Assembly (NCBI GenBank): GCA_913061265.1
Contig: CAJXVS010000007.1
Span: forward strand, 248,001 to 312,000
Direction: 5' to 3'
Source of the DNA: an uncultured Halobacteriovorax sp.
GTDB taxonomy: Bacteria > Bdellovibrionota > Bacteriovoracia > Bacteriovoracales > Bacteriovoracaceae
DNA: 64,000 nucleotides
Shown: positions 43,876-50,982 of the stretch, piece by piece
Numbering within the stretch: the first letter of the stretch is position 1
How the letters are laid out: the number at the start of each line of letters is the position of its first letter
Program-made: the position numbers and the translations under genes
Notes under the pieces: model-generated
Told to the model about the DNA's origin: nothing
The model's database searches: none
Seen by the model: the letters and a program-made list of their open reading frames with translations, nothing else

Positions 43876-44505
43876 CTACTTAACTTTCCAGTAGTATTCC
43901 GTTACTAGCTGACCTTGATACTCAAAAGGAATATCAGTTGGAAGAGGAAGCTCTACCATAGTCGCTGTTTTCTTATCTGTTCCTTCTACTTTGTAGTTTG
44001 CTGGAACAGCTGGAAGACGTGGAGTTGTCTGTGCATGCTTATAAGCTTGGTTGTTATAACCTTTTTCAGAAAGAGTGATTACATCACCTTTTTGAACAAT
44101 GTAGCTAGACTTGTCGAGTTTCTTACCGTTAATCAGGATTTGCCCGTGAGCAACCATTTGAGAAGCGGCTGGAATCGAAGGAGCCCAGTTAAGTCTAAAG
44201 ATCACGTTGTTAAGACGAGACTCAAGACCAATGATTAGTGTTTCCATCCAAGCTCTGTCTTTAACTTTTTTAGACGCTTTCACGTATCTAACAAGTTGCT
44301 TTTCACGGATACCGTAATGGAAAGTAAGCTTTTGCTTTTCTTTCAAACGGATCGCGTATTCAGAGATTTTCTTTCTTGCGTTTCCATGAACACCAGGACC
44401 GTAAGGACGACGTTCAAGGGCACCTGCTTTTCCAAGACCTGGAAGTTCGATACCGAGGGCACGTTGCATTTTGAATTTGCTACGGCCAGTAGTTGATTTT
44501 GCCAT
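43876..44505 (-). CDS. rpsD: 30S ribosomal protein S4
   Basis: 209 residues beginning MAKSTTGRSKFKMQRALG, with GPGVHGNARKKISEYAIRLKEKQKL (the S4 N-terminal RNA-binding region) and the S4 RNA-binding domain RLNNVIFRLNWAPSIPAASQMVAHGQILINGK. S4 binds 16S rRNA early in 30S assembly and in many bacteria represses the alpha operon. Here it stands alone, outside that operon, with its own terminator, as in several phyla. Confidence 0.95.
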   Translation of the reverse strand: MAKSTTGRSKFKMQRALGIELPGLGKAGALERRPYGPGVHGNARKKISEYAIRLKEKQKLTFHYGIREKQLVRYVKASKKVKDRAWMETLIIGLESRLNNVIFRLNWAPSIPAASQMVAHGQILINGKKLDKSSYIVQKGDVITLSEKGYNNQAYKHAQTTPRLPAVPANYKVEGTDKKTATMVELPLPTDIPFEYQGQLVTEYYWKVK

Positions 44506-44662
44506 TTGTTACTCCAACTAAATTGACTCTGCGTTAAATTAATAACTAGTTAAAATTATAAGGTGTATATCTACCCATAGGGGCTTTAAGTGTCAATGAG
44601 GCTGGGGCGATTCTTATCAAGGCCCCAAAGAGTGAAAGGCTAGTTATTTTAGTAGGATAGCC

Positions 44663-45574
44663 TTATTTCTTTAAGGATTCTTGAACAAATTTTTTATAGA
44701 TTTTATGCAGAGATTTAGTATGAGGGCCAGGAGTCCCCGTTCCTATAGGGCAATCATCAACAGAAATGATGGGAACGATTTCTTTTGTTGAGCTGGTCAA
44801 GAAGCACTCATCAGCTGCTTTTAATCTTTCAGGGCTAATATTTTCTTCACTAACACTTAGGTTATTCTTTGAAGCAATAAGAAGGAGGGTCTTTCTTGTA
44901 ATACCACCGAGCAGGCCTGCATCAAGAGGAGGAGTGACGAATCTCGATCCTTCAACGATCCAAATATTACTAGTAGTCCCCTCAGTTATATTACCTTTGT
45001 AATTTAACATAATAGCGTCGAAGGCCTTTTTCTCTTTAGCTTCTGCCATGGCCAAAACATTGTTGAGATAATTTCCGGACTTTACACCTGGGTCCATAGA
45101 GCGTTTTGAGTTTCTTAAGATATCTGTGATGATCATGCTCACTCCTTTTTCGTACCAGCTAATTGGGTACTCAGGGAGATTTCTTCCAATGATGACTAAG
45201 TTATTTTTTGTTGCTGCGCTTGGGTCTAAATTAATTTCTCCAGCACCTCTTGTTACTATGACTCTAATATACTGGCGGTCGCCTTCAAGCTTTTCTATAA
45301 CATTATTAATATCTTTAATAAGTTCTTCCCTAGAAAAACTAAACTCCATATGAATGGATCTCGCTGATCTATAGAGCCTGTCGAGGTGTTCGTCTAAAAG
45401 AAAGGGGATCTTGTTATAAGTTAAAGTTACTTCATAAACAGAATCGCCATAAAGAAAGCCTCTATCGAAAACTGAAATAGCGGCTTTTGAATCTATCTGA
45501 CCATTAATTGAGACGACTTCTTTAATCGCTAACCCCTTCGTAGCCTTTAGGAAGAAAGTTCCAAGCTTCTTCAT
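44663..45574 (-). CDS. Class IV aminotransferase (branched-chain or D-amino-acid)
   Basis: 303 residues from the ATG at 45574, with an 18-residue tail before the usual first strand VVSINGQ. ISVFDRGFLYGDSVYEVT is the start motif of fold-type IV PLP enzymes; MDPGVKSGNYLNNVLAMAEAKEKKAFDAIMLN contains the PLP-Lys region (K of VKSGNYLNN), and EGTTSNIWIV is the phosphate loop. It transfers amino groups to branched-chain keto acids or D-amino acids; sequence alone does not decide. The gene overlaps the end of the rhodanese gene; an ATT at 45526 would give the standard length. Confidence 0.75.
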   Translation of the reverse strand: MKKLGTFFLKATKGLAIKEVVSINGQIDSKAAISVFDRGFLYGDSVYEVTLTYNKIPFLLDEHLDRLYRSARSIHMEFSFSREELIKDINNVIEKLEGDRQYIRVIVTRGAGEINLDPSAATKNNLVIIGRNLPEYPISWYEKGVSMIITDILRNSKRSMDPGVKSGNYLNNVLAMAEAKEKKAFDAIMLNYKGNITEGTTSNIWIVEGSRFVTPPLDAGLLGGITRKTLLLIASKNNLSVSEENISPERLKAADECFLTSSTKEIVPIISVDDCPIGTGTPGPHTKSLHKIYKKFVQESLKK

Positions 45575-46034
45575 AAATATGAGCTTTCTTAGTTTCACTA
45601 CCTTTAGAGGTAAAGCTTAGGCCGCGGTGGGCCCAGCCTAAGAGGCTCTCTTTTAAGTTAAAGGCTTTGATATTATCCTTAACTAGTTCTTGAACATATT
45701 CGCTACTTCTATAACCAATAGTGCAGTAAGCGATTACTGTATGGCCTCTATACTTCTCGATTTCTTTTTCGTACACGGCTTTAGTGATAGCGCCTGGGAG
45801 AGTGCTGACATTGGTTTCACGTAGTTCTCTTACATCAACTAAGACGAAAGGCTTTTGATCTGCTTTCCATTTAAGAAACTCTTCAATACTAAGTTGTGGA
45901 GCCTCTGGGAACTTCTTTGCAATCTGATCGGCCATGACTTCTACAGACTTTTTCTTGTTCTTTGCGGCAGATTGAGGGTTGATACAACTCAATGCAATAA
46001 TTAGGGGAAATAGGAAGGTGAAGAGCTTTTTCAT
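45522..46034 (-). CDS. Rhodanese-domain lipoprotein
   Basis: 170 residues with lipobox ALSC (Cys17) after a signal peptide. The rhodanese domain is LVDVRELRETNVSTLPGAI and the active-site loop CTIGYRS (Cys104). It should be anchored at the periplasmic face of a membrane and transfer sulphur or reduce peroxides there. Its stop overlaps the start region of the class IV aminotransferase. Confidence 0.8.
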   Translation of the reverse strand: MKKLFTFLFPLIIALSCINPQSAAKNKKKSVEVMADQIAKKFPEAPQLSIEEFLKWKADQKPFVLVDVRELRETNVSTLPGAITKAVYEKEIEKYRGHTVIAYCTIGYRSSEYVQELVKDNIKAFNLKESLLGWAHRGLSFTSKGSETKKAHIYEEAWNFLPKGYEGVSD

Positions 46035-46131
46035 GGGCGCGATTATGGCCTAAATATTAGATTAAGCAAATATTTGACTGACAATGTTAAATATTGGGAT
46101 AATTACTTGTAACTATAAAGGTTTTCACTAA

Positions 46132-47400
46132 ATGCTAAAATGCTTTTGGGCAATAATTTTCACTCTCTCCACCGCGCTTCAGCTTAACGCTGCGACGGTT
46201 CGAATAAATACAGCTTCTGCTCCAGTGGTTCAACTCATCACGGCCTCTACTTATACTTTAGTCGTAGACTCCCCAAGTGGTGACGGCACATCTGAAGCCG
46301 CCCCAGCTAAAGTCTATGTTCCCATACAAAATAACCTTAACGCTGATGCTTCTTTAAGAAATACAGAATACAGCACGTACACTCCAAGAACGAATCTTCC
46401 TACAGGTGATCCTGTAGGCTCCATTACGGGAACATTGAGAGTGTCTTTAGATACTAGTGGTTTTGTTGCAGGTGATTTTCTACATGTAGCGATTAAAGAC
46501 TCTAGCTCATCAGTTTATAAAGTTTTAAAGAATCAAGCTATCGCAGGGGATGAGGTTGGTAAGATCTTTGACTTTACGGTTGCTAGCATGTGTTCAGCTG
46601 GAGCAGGTGATCTCGATTGTACAGGGATTATTAATACAGCAAACCCCACATCAGTTTTAGATGGGCTTGTTTATTTTTTTATAGGTTCTCAAGAAGGAAA
46701 CGGAAACACTATAGATCCCTCGGCTAAAGCAGGCGGGGTTTTTTATAATATCTTTTTAAGTAATAGGATTTACACAAATACAATTACCTTAGGTTCACTA
46801 ACTAAAGGTGACAGTAGGTTAACAGCTGTTTACCAAGGTTTTAACTTTGAAAATCTAAATAATATAGTCGCTTTCGATTTTGGAGCCAATGGTTGTGAAA
46901 CTATTTACGGAACTGCCGCACTCCTAGGAACGAGTTATATAACGGAGCAAAAAGCCACTTCTGGTGAAGCGGCTATCAAGAACCTTGTTAATGATACTAG
47001 CTATAAATTTGCCGTTTACTTTGAAGATAAATTTAAATTTTCTTCATTGCTATCAAACTGCCTAACAGGAACTCCCCAAAAGATTGAGGCCTTGCTCGAG
47101 AAGAATGCTTGTTTTATGCTGACCGCTGGTTTTGGTGGCGATCATTTTATTGTTGATTATTTTAGGCAGTGGCGAGATGAGTTTCTTTTAAGCTTTAGCT
47201 TAGGAAGAATGTTTGTAGAATTCTATTATGATTGGGGACCAAAGTTAGCCCCTTATATTTTGGAGAGCCCTTACCTTTCGAAGATTATTAGAGGTGGAGC
47301 TTACGCTGTTTATTGGACTCTTGAATTTAAGCTTTGGGGCGTCTTAGTCTTTTTTATCTTGGCCTTAGTCTTCTTAAAGCGCAGAGATCGTCTCAATTAA
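46132..47400 (+). CDS. Exported protein with CFI-box-like C-terminal sorting region
   Basis: 422 residues with a signal peptide (IIFTLSTALQLNAA). The mature protein is Ser/Thr/Gly-rich and beta-like up to residue 320. At Cys327 the sequence CFMLTAGFGGDHFIVDYFRQWRDEFLL and GRMFVEFYYDWGPKLAPYI follow the CFI-box-CTERM pattern ('CFIATAAYGS..hp.v..lR.FRD.yLl....Gr.fv..YY..sP..A..I'), with CFM replacing CFI. A membrane segment (FKLWGVLVFFILALVFL) and KRRDR close the protein. The box is thought to mark exported proteins for surface processing. Function unknown. Confidence 0.7.
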   Translation: MLKCFWAIIFTLSTALQLNAATVRINTASAPVVQLITASTYTLVVDSPSGDGTSEAAPAKVYVPIQNNLNADASLRNTEYSTYTPRTNLPTGDPVGSITGTLRVSLDTSGFVAGDFLHVAIKDSSSSVYKVLKNQAIAGDEVGKIFDFTVASMCSAGAGDLDCTGIINTANPTSVLDGLVYFFIGSQEGNGNTIDPSAKAGGVFYNIFLSNRIYTNTITLGSLTKGDSRLTAVYQGFNFENLNNIVAFDFGANGCETIYGTAALLGTSYITEQKATSGEAAIKNLVNDTSYKFAVYFEDKFKFSSLLSNCLTGTPQKIEALLEKNACFMLTAGFGGDHFIVDYFRQWRDEFLLSFSLGRMFVEFYYDWGPKLAPYILESPYLSKIIRGGAYAVYWTLEFKLWGVLVFFILALVFLKRRDRLN

Positions 47401-47724
47401 GATATCAAAATCAAGTGGCTTATAGAAAACCGCATCGGCACCCATAGACTTTAGCTTCTCTTGAGAAAACTCACTTTCACCAGTTAGGATTATGAACTTA
47501 ACTTCTTTATTAAACTTCTTAGTTTCTTCAAGTAACTCTTGGCCATTCATTTGAGGCATCTTTGCATCAGATATAATCAAATCAAACTTTGTCTTCTTTA
47601 TTTTTTCAAAAGCCACGGCCCCATTTTCTGCAGTTTCAACAGTGAGGTTTTCAAGCTCTAGCAACTCTTTCATTGAAGTTAAGATATGTGGCTCATCATC
47701 TACAACTAATACTTTTTCTATCAT
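47374..47724 (-). CDS. Response regulator, receiver domain only
   Basis: About 117 residues from the ATG at 47724 (frame open to 47736). KVLVVDDEPHILTSM has the acidic pocket, ISDAKMPQMNG the phosphorylated Asp, ILTGES the Thr and FYKPLDFD the Lys. There is no output domain, so it signals by interaction (like CheY). It shares its start with the end of the histidine kinase gene, its evident partner. Confidence 0.8.
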   Translation of the reverse strand: MIEKVLVVDDEPHILTSMKELLELENLTVETAENGAVAFEKIKKTKFDLIISDAKMPQMNGQELLEETKKFNKEVKFIILTGESEFSQEKLKSMGADAVFYKPLDFDILIETISAL

Positions 47725-47725
47725 C

Positions 47726-49006
47726 TTAATTCTCACTTCTTTTTCTAGGTAAGCTTATGACAAACCTGGTATTCGGGAAATCAGAGTCTACATAAAGGTG
47801 GCCCTGATGACTTTTTAGGATTTGGCTTGAAATACTTAATCCAAGACCAGTTCCTCCTTTCTCAATCTTACCGGTATAGAAAGGGTTAAAGATCTTCTCT
47901 ATGCTTTTGTTAGGGATACCAAGGCCACAGTCGGTGACCATAATATAACTAAACTCCTGTCCTTCGTTCCAGTCAATTTCAATCCAAGGATCTTGGAATT
48001 GATCATATATCTCGTCGAAGGCATTGTTAATTAAATTGATAAGAACCTGACCTAATTGAGTTTCTTGGGCGTAGATAAGGATATCTTCTTTAGTTTCATC
48101 AAAACGTATATCGATGTCATTTAGGGTAAACTTCTCACAACTTAAAGTTAGGACATCATTGATAACCTGCTTAACTGAGAGAAACTTTGTTCCGTCATCA
48201 TCAGAGGGGCGGCTTAATTTTCTCATGCTAATAATGGTATTACTTATTCTATCGATGAGCTCTAGTTGAGACTTGGTCTCTTTTTCGACCTTCTCTTCTG
48301 TCAGAAGGTCTCGATCTCTAAGCTTTTTCATAAGATCAATGGAGAGCTTAATGGAAGCTAAGGGGTTATTGATCTCATGAGCAATCCCACTCGCCATTTC
48401 TCCAAGGGCGACGAGTTTTGATGAATGAAAGAGAAGTGATTGATTTTCTTTCAATTCATCTTCAGCTTCAATTCTCGCTTCGATTTCCCTTCTTAAACTC
48501 TCACTATAGTGAATAATCTCTTCTTCAATTTCTCTTTGAAGGGAGAGGTTGGTTATTGTAGAGAGAGTGCCAATTATTTTTTTATTTGGATCAAAGATAG
48601 GGGAGATTGAAACCTTGAAGATATTATCTTCAATCTGTATTTCTCTCACTGTGGTGAGGTAGGTATCTTTTAACCTTTTTATAAACCCAAGATCCTGTAA
48701 GTCTAAAACGGTGTAATTCTCTGGAAGGTTTTCTTTTAAAGGCCCTTCGAAAATAAGAATCTCATTATTGATATCTGTTTGAATTGTTGAAGTATTTGCC
48801 AGAATCAATGAGTCGGTTAGGAAGTCTTTTTGTTTTGAAAGCTTCGGCAGAACTTCTGAGTTTAAGATCTTAAGCATCTCACCGGCACTGACAGAGTCTA
48901 TAGTATGGCCAGCTTTTCTAATTGCTTCATCTAAGACGCTTTCGGCAAAGAAAGGTGCGACTCTTAAAAGGGTGTTGAGAATATATTTATAGGTCTTAAT
49001 CTTCAC
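47726..49006 (-). CDS. Sensor histidine kinase (HisKA/HATPase)
   Basis: 426 residues without membrane segments. A PAS-like part spans residues 60-165, then a coiled linker. LVALGEMASGIAHEINNPLASI is the H-box (His210), NLINNAFDEI the N-box, DCGLGIPN the G1 and GGTGLGLSIS the G2 box. It is a soluble kinase, so a cytosolic signal is likely. ATGA overlap with the V4R gene upstream and overlap with the receiver gene downstream indicate a three-gene system. Confidence 0.85.
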   Translation of the reverse strand: MKIKTYKYILNTLLRVAPFFAESVLDEAIRKAGHTIDSVSAGEMLKILNSEVLPKLSKQKDFLTDSLILANTSTIQTDINNEILIFEGPLKENLPENYTVLDLQDLGFIKRLKDTYLTTVREIQIEDNIFKVSISPIFDPNKKIIGTLSTITNLSLQREIEEEIIHYSESLRREIEARIEAEDELKENQSLLFHSSKLVALGEMASGIAHEINNPLASIKLSIDLMKKLRDRDLLTEEKVEKETKSQLELIDRISNTIISMRKLSRPSDDDGTKFLSVKQVINDVLTLSCEKFTLNDIDIRFDETKEDILIYAQETQLGQVLINLINNAFDEIYDQFQDPWIEIDWNEGQEFSYIMVTDCGLGIPNKSIEKIFNPFYTGKIEKGGTGLGLSISSQILKSHQGHLYVDSDFPNTRFVISLPRKRSEN

Positions 49007-49686
49007 TTGTTAAAGAGTTCCTTATTTTGAGTTTTGTAAGCCTGAATATGCTCCTCAATTCTGTGAGGAGGCGACATGATAAAGCGGCAAATCTTATCGC
49101 CTTTTGATCGGCAAAGAATCTCTCTTGCTATGACCTCGACTTCAAAGGATTGGGTGCACCAGCCTGAGCTGTAGCCCGCGTTCATATGACAGGTACAAAA
49201 GTTAGCTTTCCTATCTGATTTAAGCCAGCTGTCTGATTCAAAACTGTGAGGATGATCATACAGCAAATAGAAATCTTCATCTGGTGTCGGGTTACTTGGC
49301 TCTAATATATCTACAAAGGACCAACCCGTGTGGGCAAAATGAACTGGACCACAAGAAAGCTTCTCAATTGGATCACTCTTGCTATTTTCTTTATTAAAGC
49401 TGGCAGCATCGGCCTTACCGATTGTATGACCCATATCAAAGAGAACCTTTGAGGAGGCGCTTCTTGCTTCATTTGAATTAAGGGAAGGGTACATATTCAT
49501 TAAAAACTCAAGGAAGTTAACAGAGAGAGACTCTGCCCTAACTAAGATATAGCGTTCATCGTTTATATGGATTTGACCAGTTCCAGGTGAGAGGTCGAGT
49601 TTACTAAAGTATTCAGATACGTACTCCTCTGCTTGCTTAAAGAGTGGCTCTATATTTTTTGGGACCTTTACTGTTTTTAGACTCAT
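49003..49686 (-). CDS. XylR-N/V4R-domain sensory protein
   Basis: 227 residues, soluble. The C-terminal half YLLYDHPHSFESDSWL, CHMNAGYSSGWCTQSFEVEVIAREILC and CRSKGDKICRFIMSPP follow the V4R (4-vinyl reductase) domain, with the E...C..Gd..C.F.i ending. V4R domains bind small hydrophobic ligands and occur with XylR_N in sensor proteins. The four Cys (CHMNAG, GWC, ILC, ICR) suggest a metal or redox role. First gene of the kinase unit. Confidence 0.7.
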   Translation of the reverse strand: MSLKTVKVPKNIEPLFKQAEEYVSEYFSKLDLSPGTGQIHINDERYILVRAESLSVNFLEFLMNMYPSLNSNEARSASSKVLFDMGHTIGKADAASFNKENSKSDPIEKLSCGPVHFAHTGWSFVDILEPSNPTPDEDFYLLYDHPHSFESDSWLKSDRKANFCTCHMNAGYSSGWCTQSFEVEVIAREILCRSKGDKICRFIMSPPHRIEEHIQAYKTQNKELFNK

Positions 49687-49790
49687 TTTTATCTCGTTAT
49701 AAACAGGGAGTCGTTATTGTAAATTAAATTTATTTCTTAGAAAACTATTATGAATATTATTGTGGCAAAGTTGGGCTTAGTTGGGAAGAA

Positions 49791-49814
49791 ATCCCTCTCA
49801 AGAAAGAGAGGGAT
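49791..49814 (-). terminator. Terminator after the Grx4 gene
   Basis: A perfect 9-bp stem ATCCCTCTC / GAGAGGGAT with a six-base loop lies nine bases past the stop at 49823; TTCTTCCC follows on the minus strand. Confidence 0.7.
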
Positions 49815-49822
49815 TATCAATA

Positions 49823-50224
49823 TTATGCTTTTAGACCTAGTTCTTCTTTTAATTCACCTGACTCATAGAGTTCAGTGATGACATCATTTCCACCGATCAG
49901 CTCACCTTTTACGTAAAGCTGAGGGAAAGTTGGCCAGTTCTTGTAGTCTTTAACACCTTGTCTAATATCCATGTCTGAAAGAATATCAAAGGTCTTATAG
50001 TTAACACCTGTTGCATTAAGCATTCCAATAACATTGGCTGAAAAGCCACATTGGGGAGCGTCTGGGTTTCCTTTCATAAAAAGAAAGATTTGGCTTGAAC
50101 CGATTAGGGTATCAATCTTTTCATTAATATTGGCGCCAGCAGGAACAGCAACAACAGCTTCTCCGCCATCCTTTGGAACCTGATCACTACCTAAAATATT
50201 AAAGGGATTATTGTTTTCACTCAT
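49823..50224 (-). CDS. grxD: Monothiol glutaredoxin, Grx4 family
   Basis: The ATG at 50224 follows AGAGGAG; the frame runs to 50251. 133 residues. FMKGNPDAPQCGFSANVI holds the CGFS active site, TFPQLYVKGELIGGNDVI the glutathione cleft with cis-Pro. CGFS glutaredoxins bind a glutathione-ligated [2Fe-2S] cluster and hand it on, with BolA as partner. It lies just downstream of the bolA gene. Confidence 0.9.
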   Translation of the reverse strand: MSENNNPFNILGSDQVPKDGGEAVVAVPAGANINEKIDTLIGSSQIFLFMKGNPDAPQCGFSANVIGMLNATGVNYKTFDILSDMDIRQGVKDYKNWPTFPQLYVKGELIGGNDVITELYESGELKEELGLKA

Positions 50225-50243
50225 CGTTATCTCCTCTTGTGAA

Positions 50244-50498
50244 TCACTCAACTAAGCCGGCTGTTTTAGCCTTCTCAAAAGTTAGTGTTTTCAATTGAAC
50301 TGCATGTATTTCTTCTTTTAAACTTTCTTTTAAAATATCCATTATCATCTGGTGCTGTTGCAATAATCTCTTACCGATAAAGGCATCACTGATAATAAGA
50401 ATACCAAGGTGATCCTGAGTTCCTGTTAGATCTGTTACTCTAACCTGTGCATCAGTTAAACTTGTCTTAATGAGGTCTTCTACTTTTTGAAATTCCAT
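50244..50498 (-). CDS. BolA family protein
   Basis: 84 residues. FQKVEDLIKTSLTDAQVRVTDLTG, DHLGILIISDAFIGKRLLQQHQMI with the conserved His of the BolA core, and IHAVQLKTLT match the IbaG/BolA fold. BolA partners with monothiol glutaredoxins in Fe-S handling; the gene pair is adjacent (20 bases overlap in frame starts only). Whether it corresponds to BolA, IbaG or BolA2 cannot be decided. Confidence 0.85.
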   Translation of the reverse strand: MEFQKVEDLIKTSLTDAQVRVTDLTGTQDHLGILIISDAFIGKRLLQQHQMIMDILKESLKEEIHAVQLKTLTFEKAKTAGLVE

Positions 50499-50501
50499 AT
50501 T

Positions 50502-50882
50502 TTATACCGCGAAAAAACTTGTGATAAAGGTTAACACTCTTAAGCTAACTGTACACCAACCAAGAAGCTTATGCTTTGCTCTGATAGAGGTATCGCCTGA
50601 AAGTAGCTTTCTGCCTGTGAATATCATGGCAAAGTAAAAAAGAACCGTTAATACTGCGATGCTTATATGAATATTGAGCATCGTCTTGTTTTCAATGGGT
50701 TTTATCGCCTTGGCGATGGCGCTGCGACCTAATTCGATCTGAAGGATAAGAAGAAGGTCCCACGCAATGGCGGAACCCATTATTTTCACGTGCTTAGATC
50801 GTTGTTTCCTAAAATAGATCCCTACAAAAATGAGGGATAGGATGAGGAAGGACTGAATTTGAAAAATGATAGCTGTCGTCAT
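50502..50882 (-). CDS. Four-helix membrane protein, DUF420-like
   Basis: 126 residues with four hydrophobic segments (residues 5-22, 35-50, 70-92, 105-122). Several His (NIHISIAVL, KHKLLGW) in or near the second half resemble DUF420/cytochrome-like membrane proteins, but family assignment is weak. It is three bases upstream of bolA on the same strand, so it is probably the first gene of that operon. Confidence 0.5.
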   Translation of the reverse strand: MTTAIIFQIQSFLILSLIFVGIYFRKQRSKHVKIMGSAIAWDLLLILQIELGRSAIAKAIKPIENKTMLNIHISIAVLTVLFYFAMIFTGRKLLSGDTSIRAKHKLLGWCTVSLRVLTFITSFFAV

Positions 50883-50982
50883 TAAAGTTCTTTGGTTTTT
50901 CGTTTTTTATAATAGAAGATAGGGCAGAGGAAAAGCAAAAACCTCGGACTTATACCCATTTCATTCTCAGGAAACTTGCGCG

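Noticed and set aside
43915-44238. 107-codon plus-strand frame
   Set aside because: Antisense to rpsD, which is certain.
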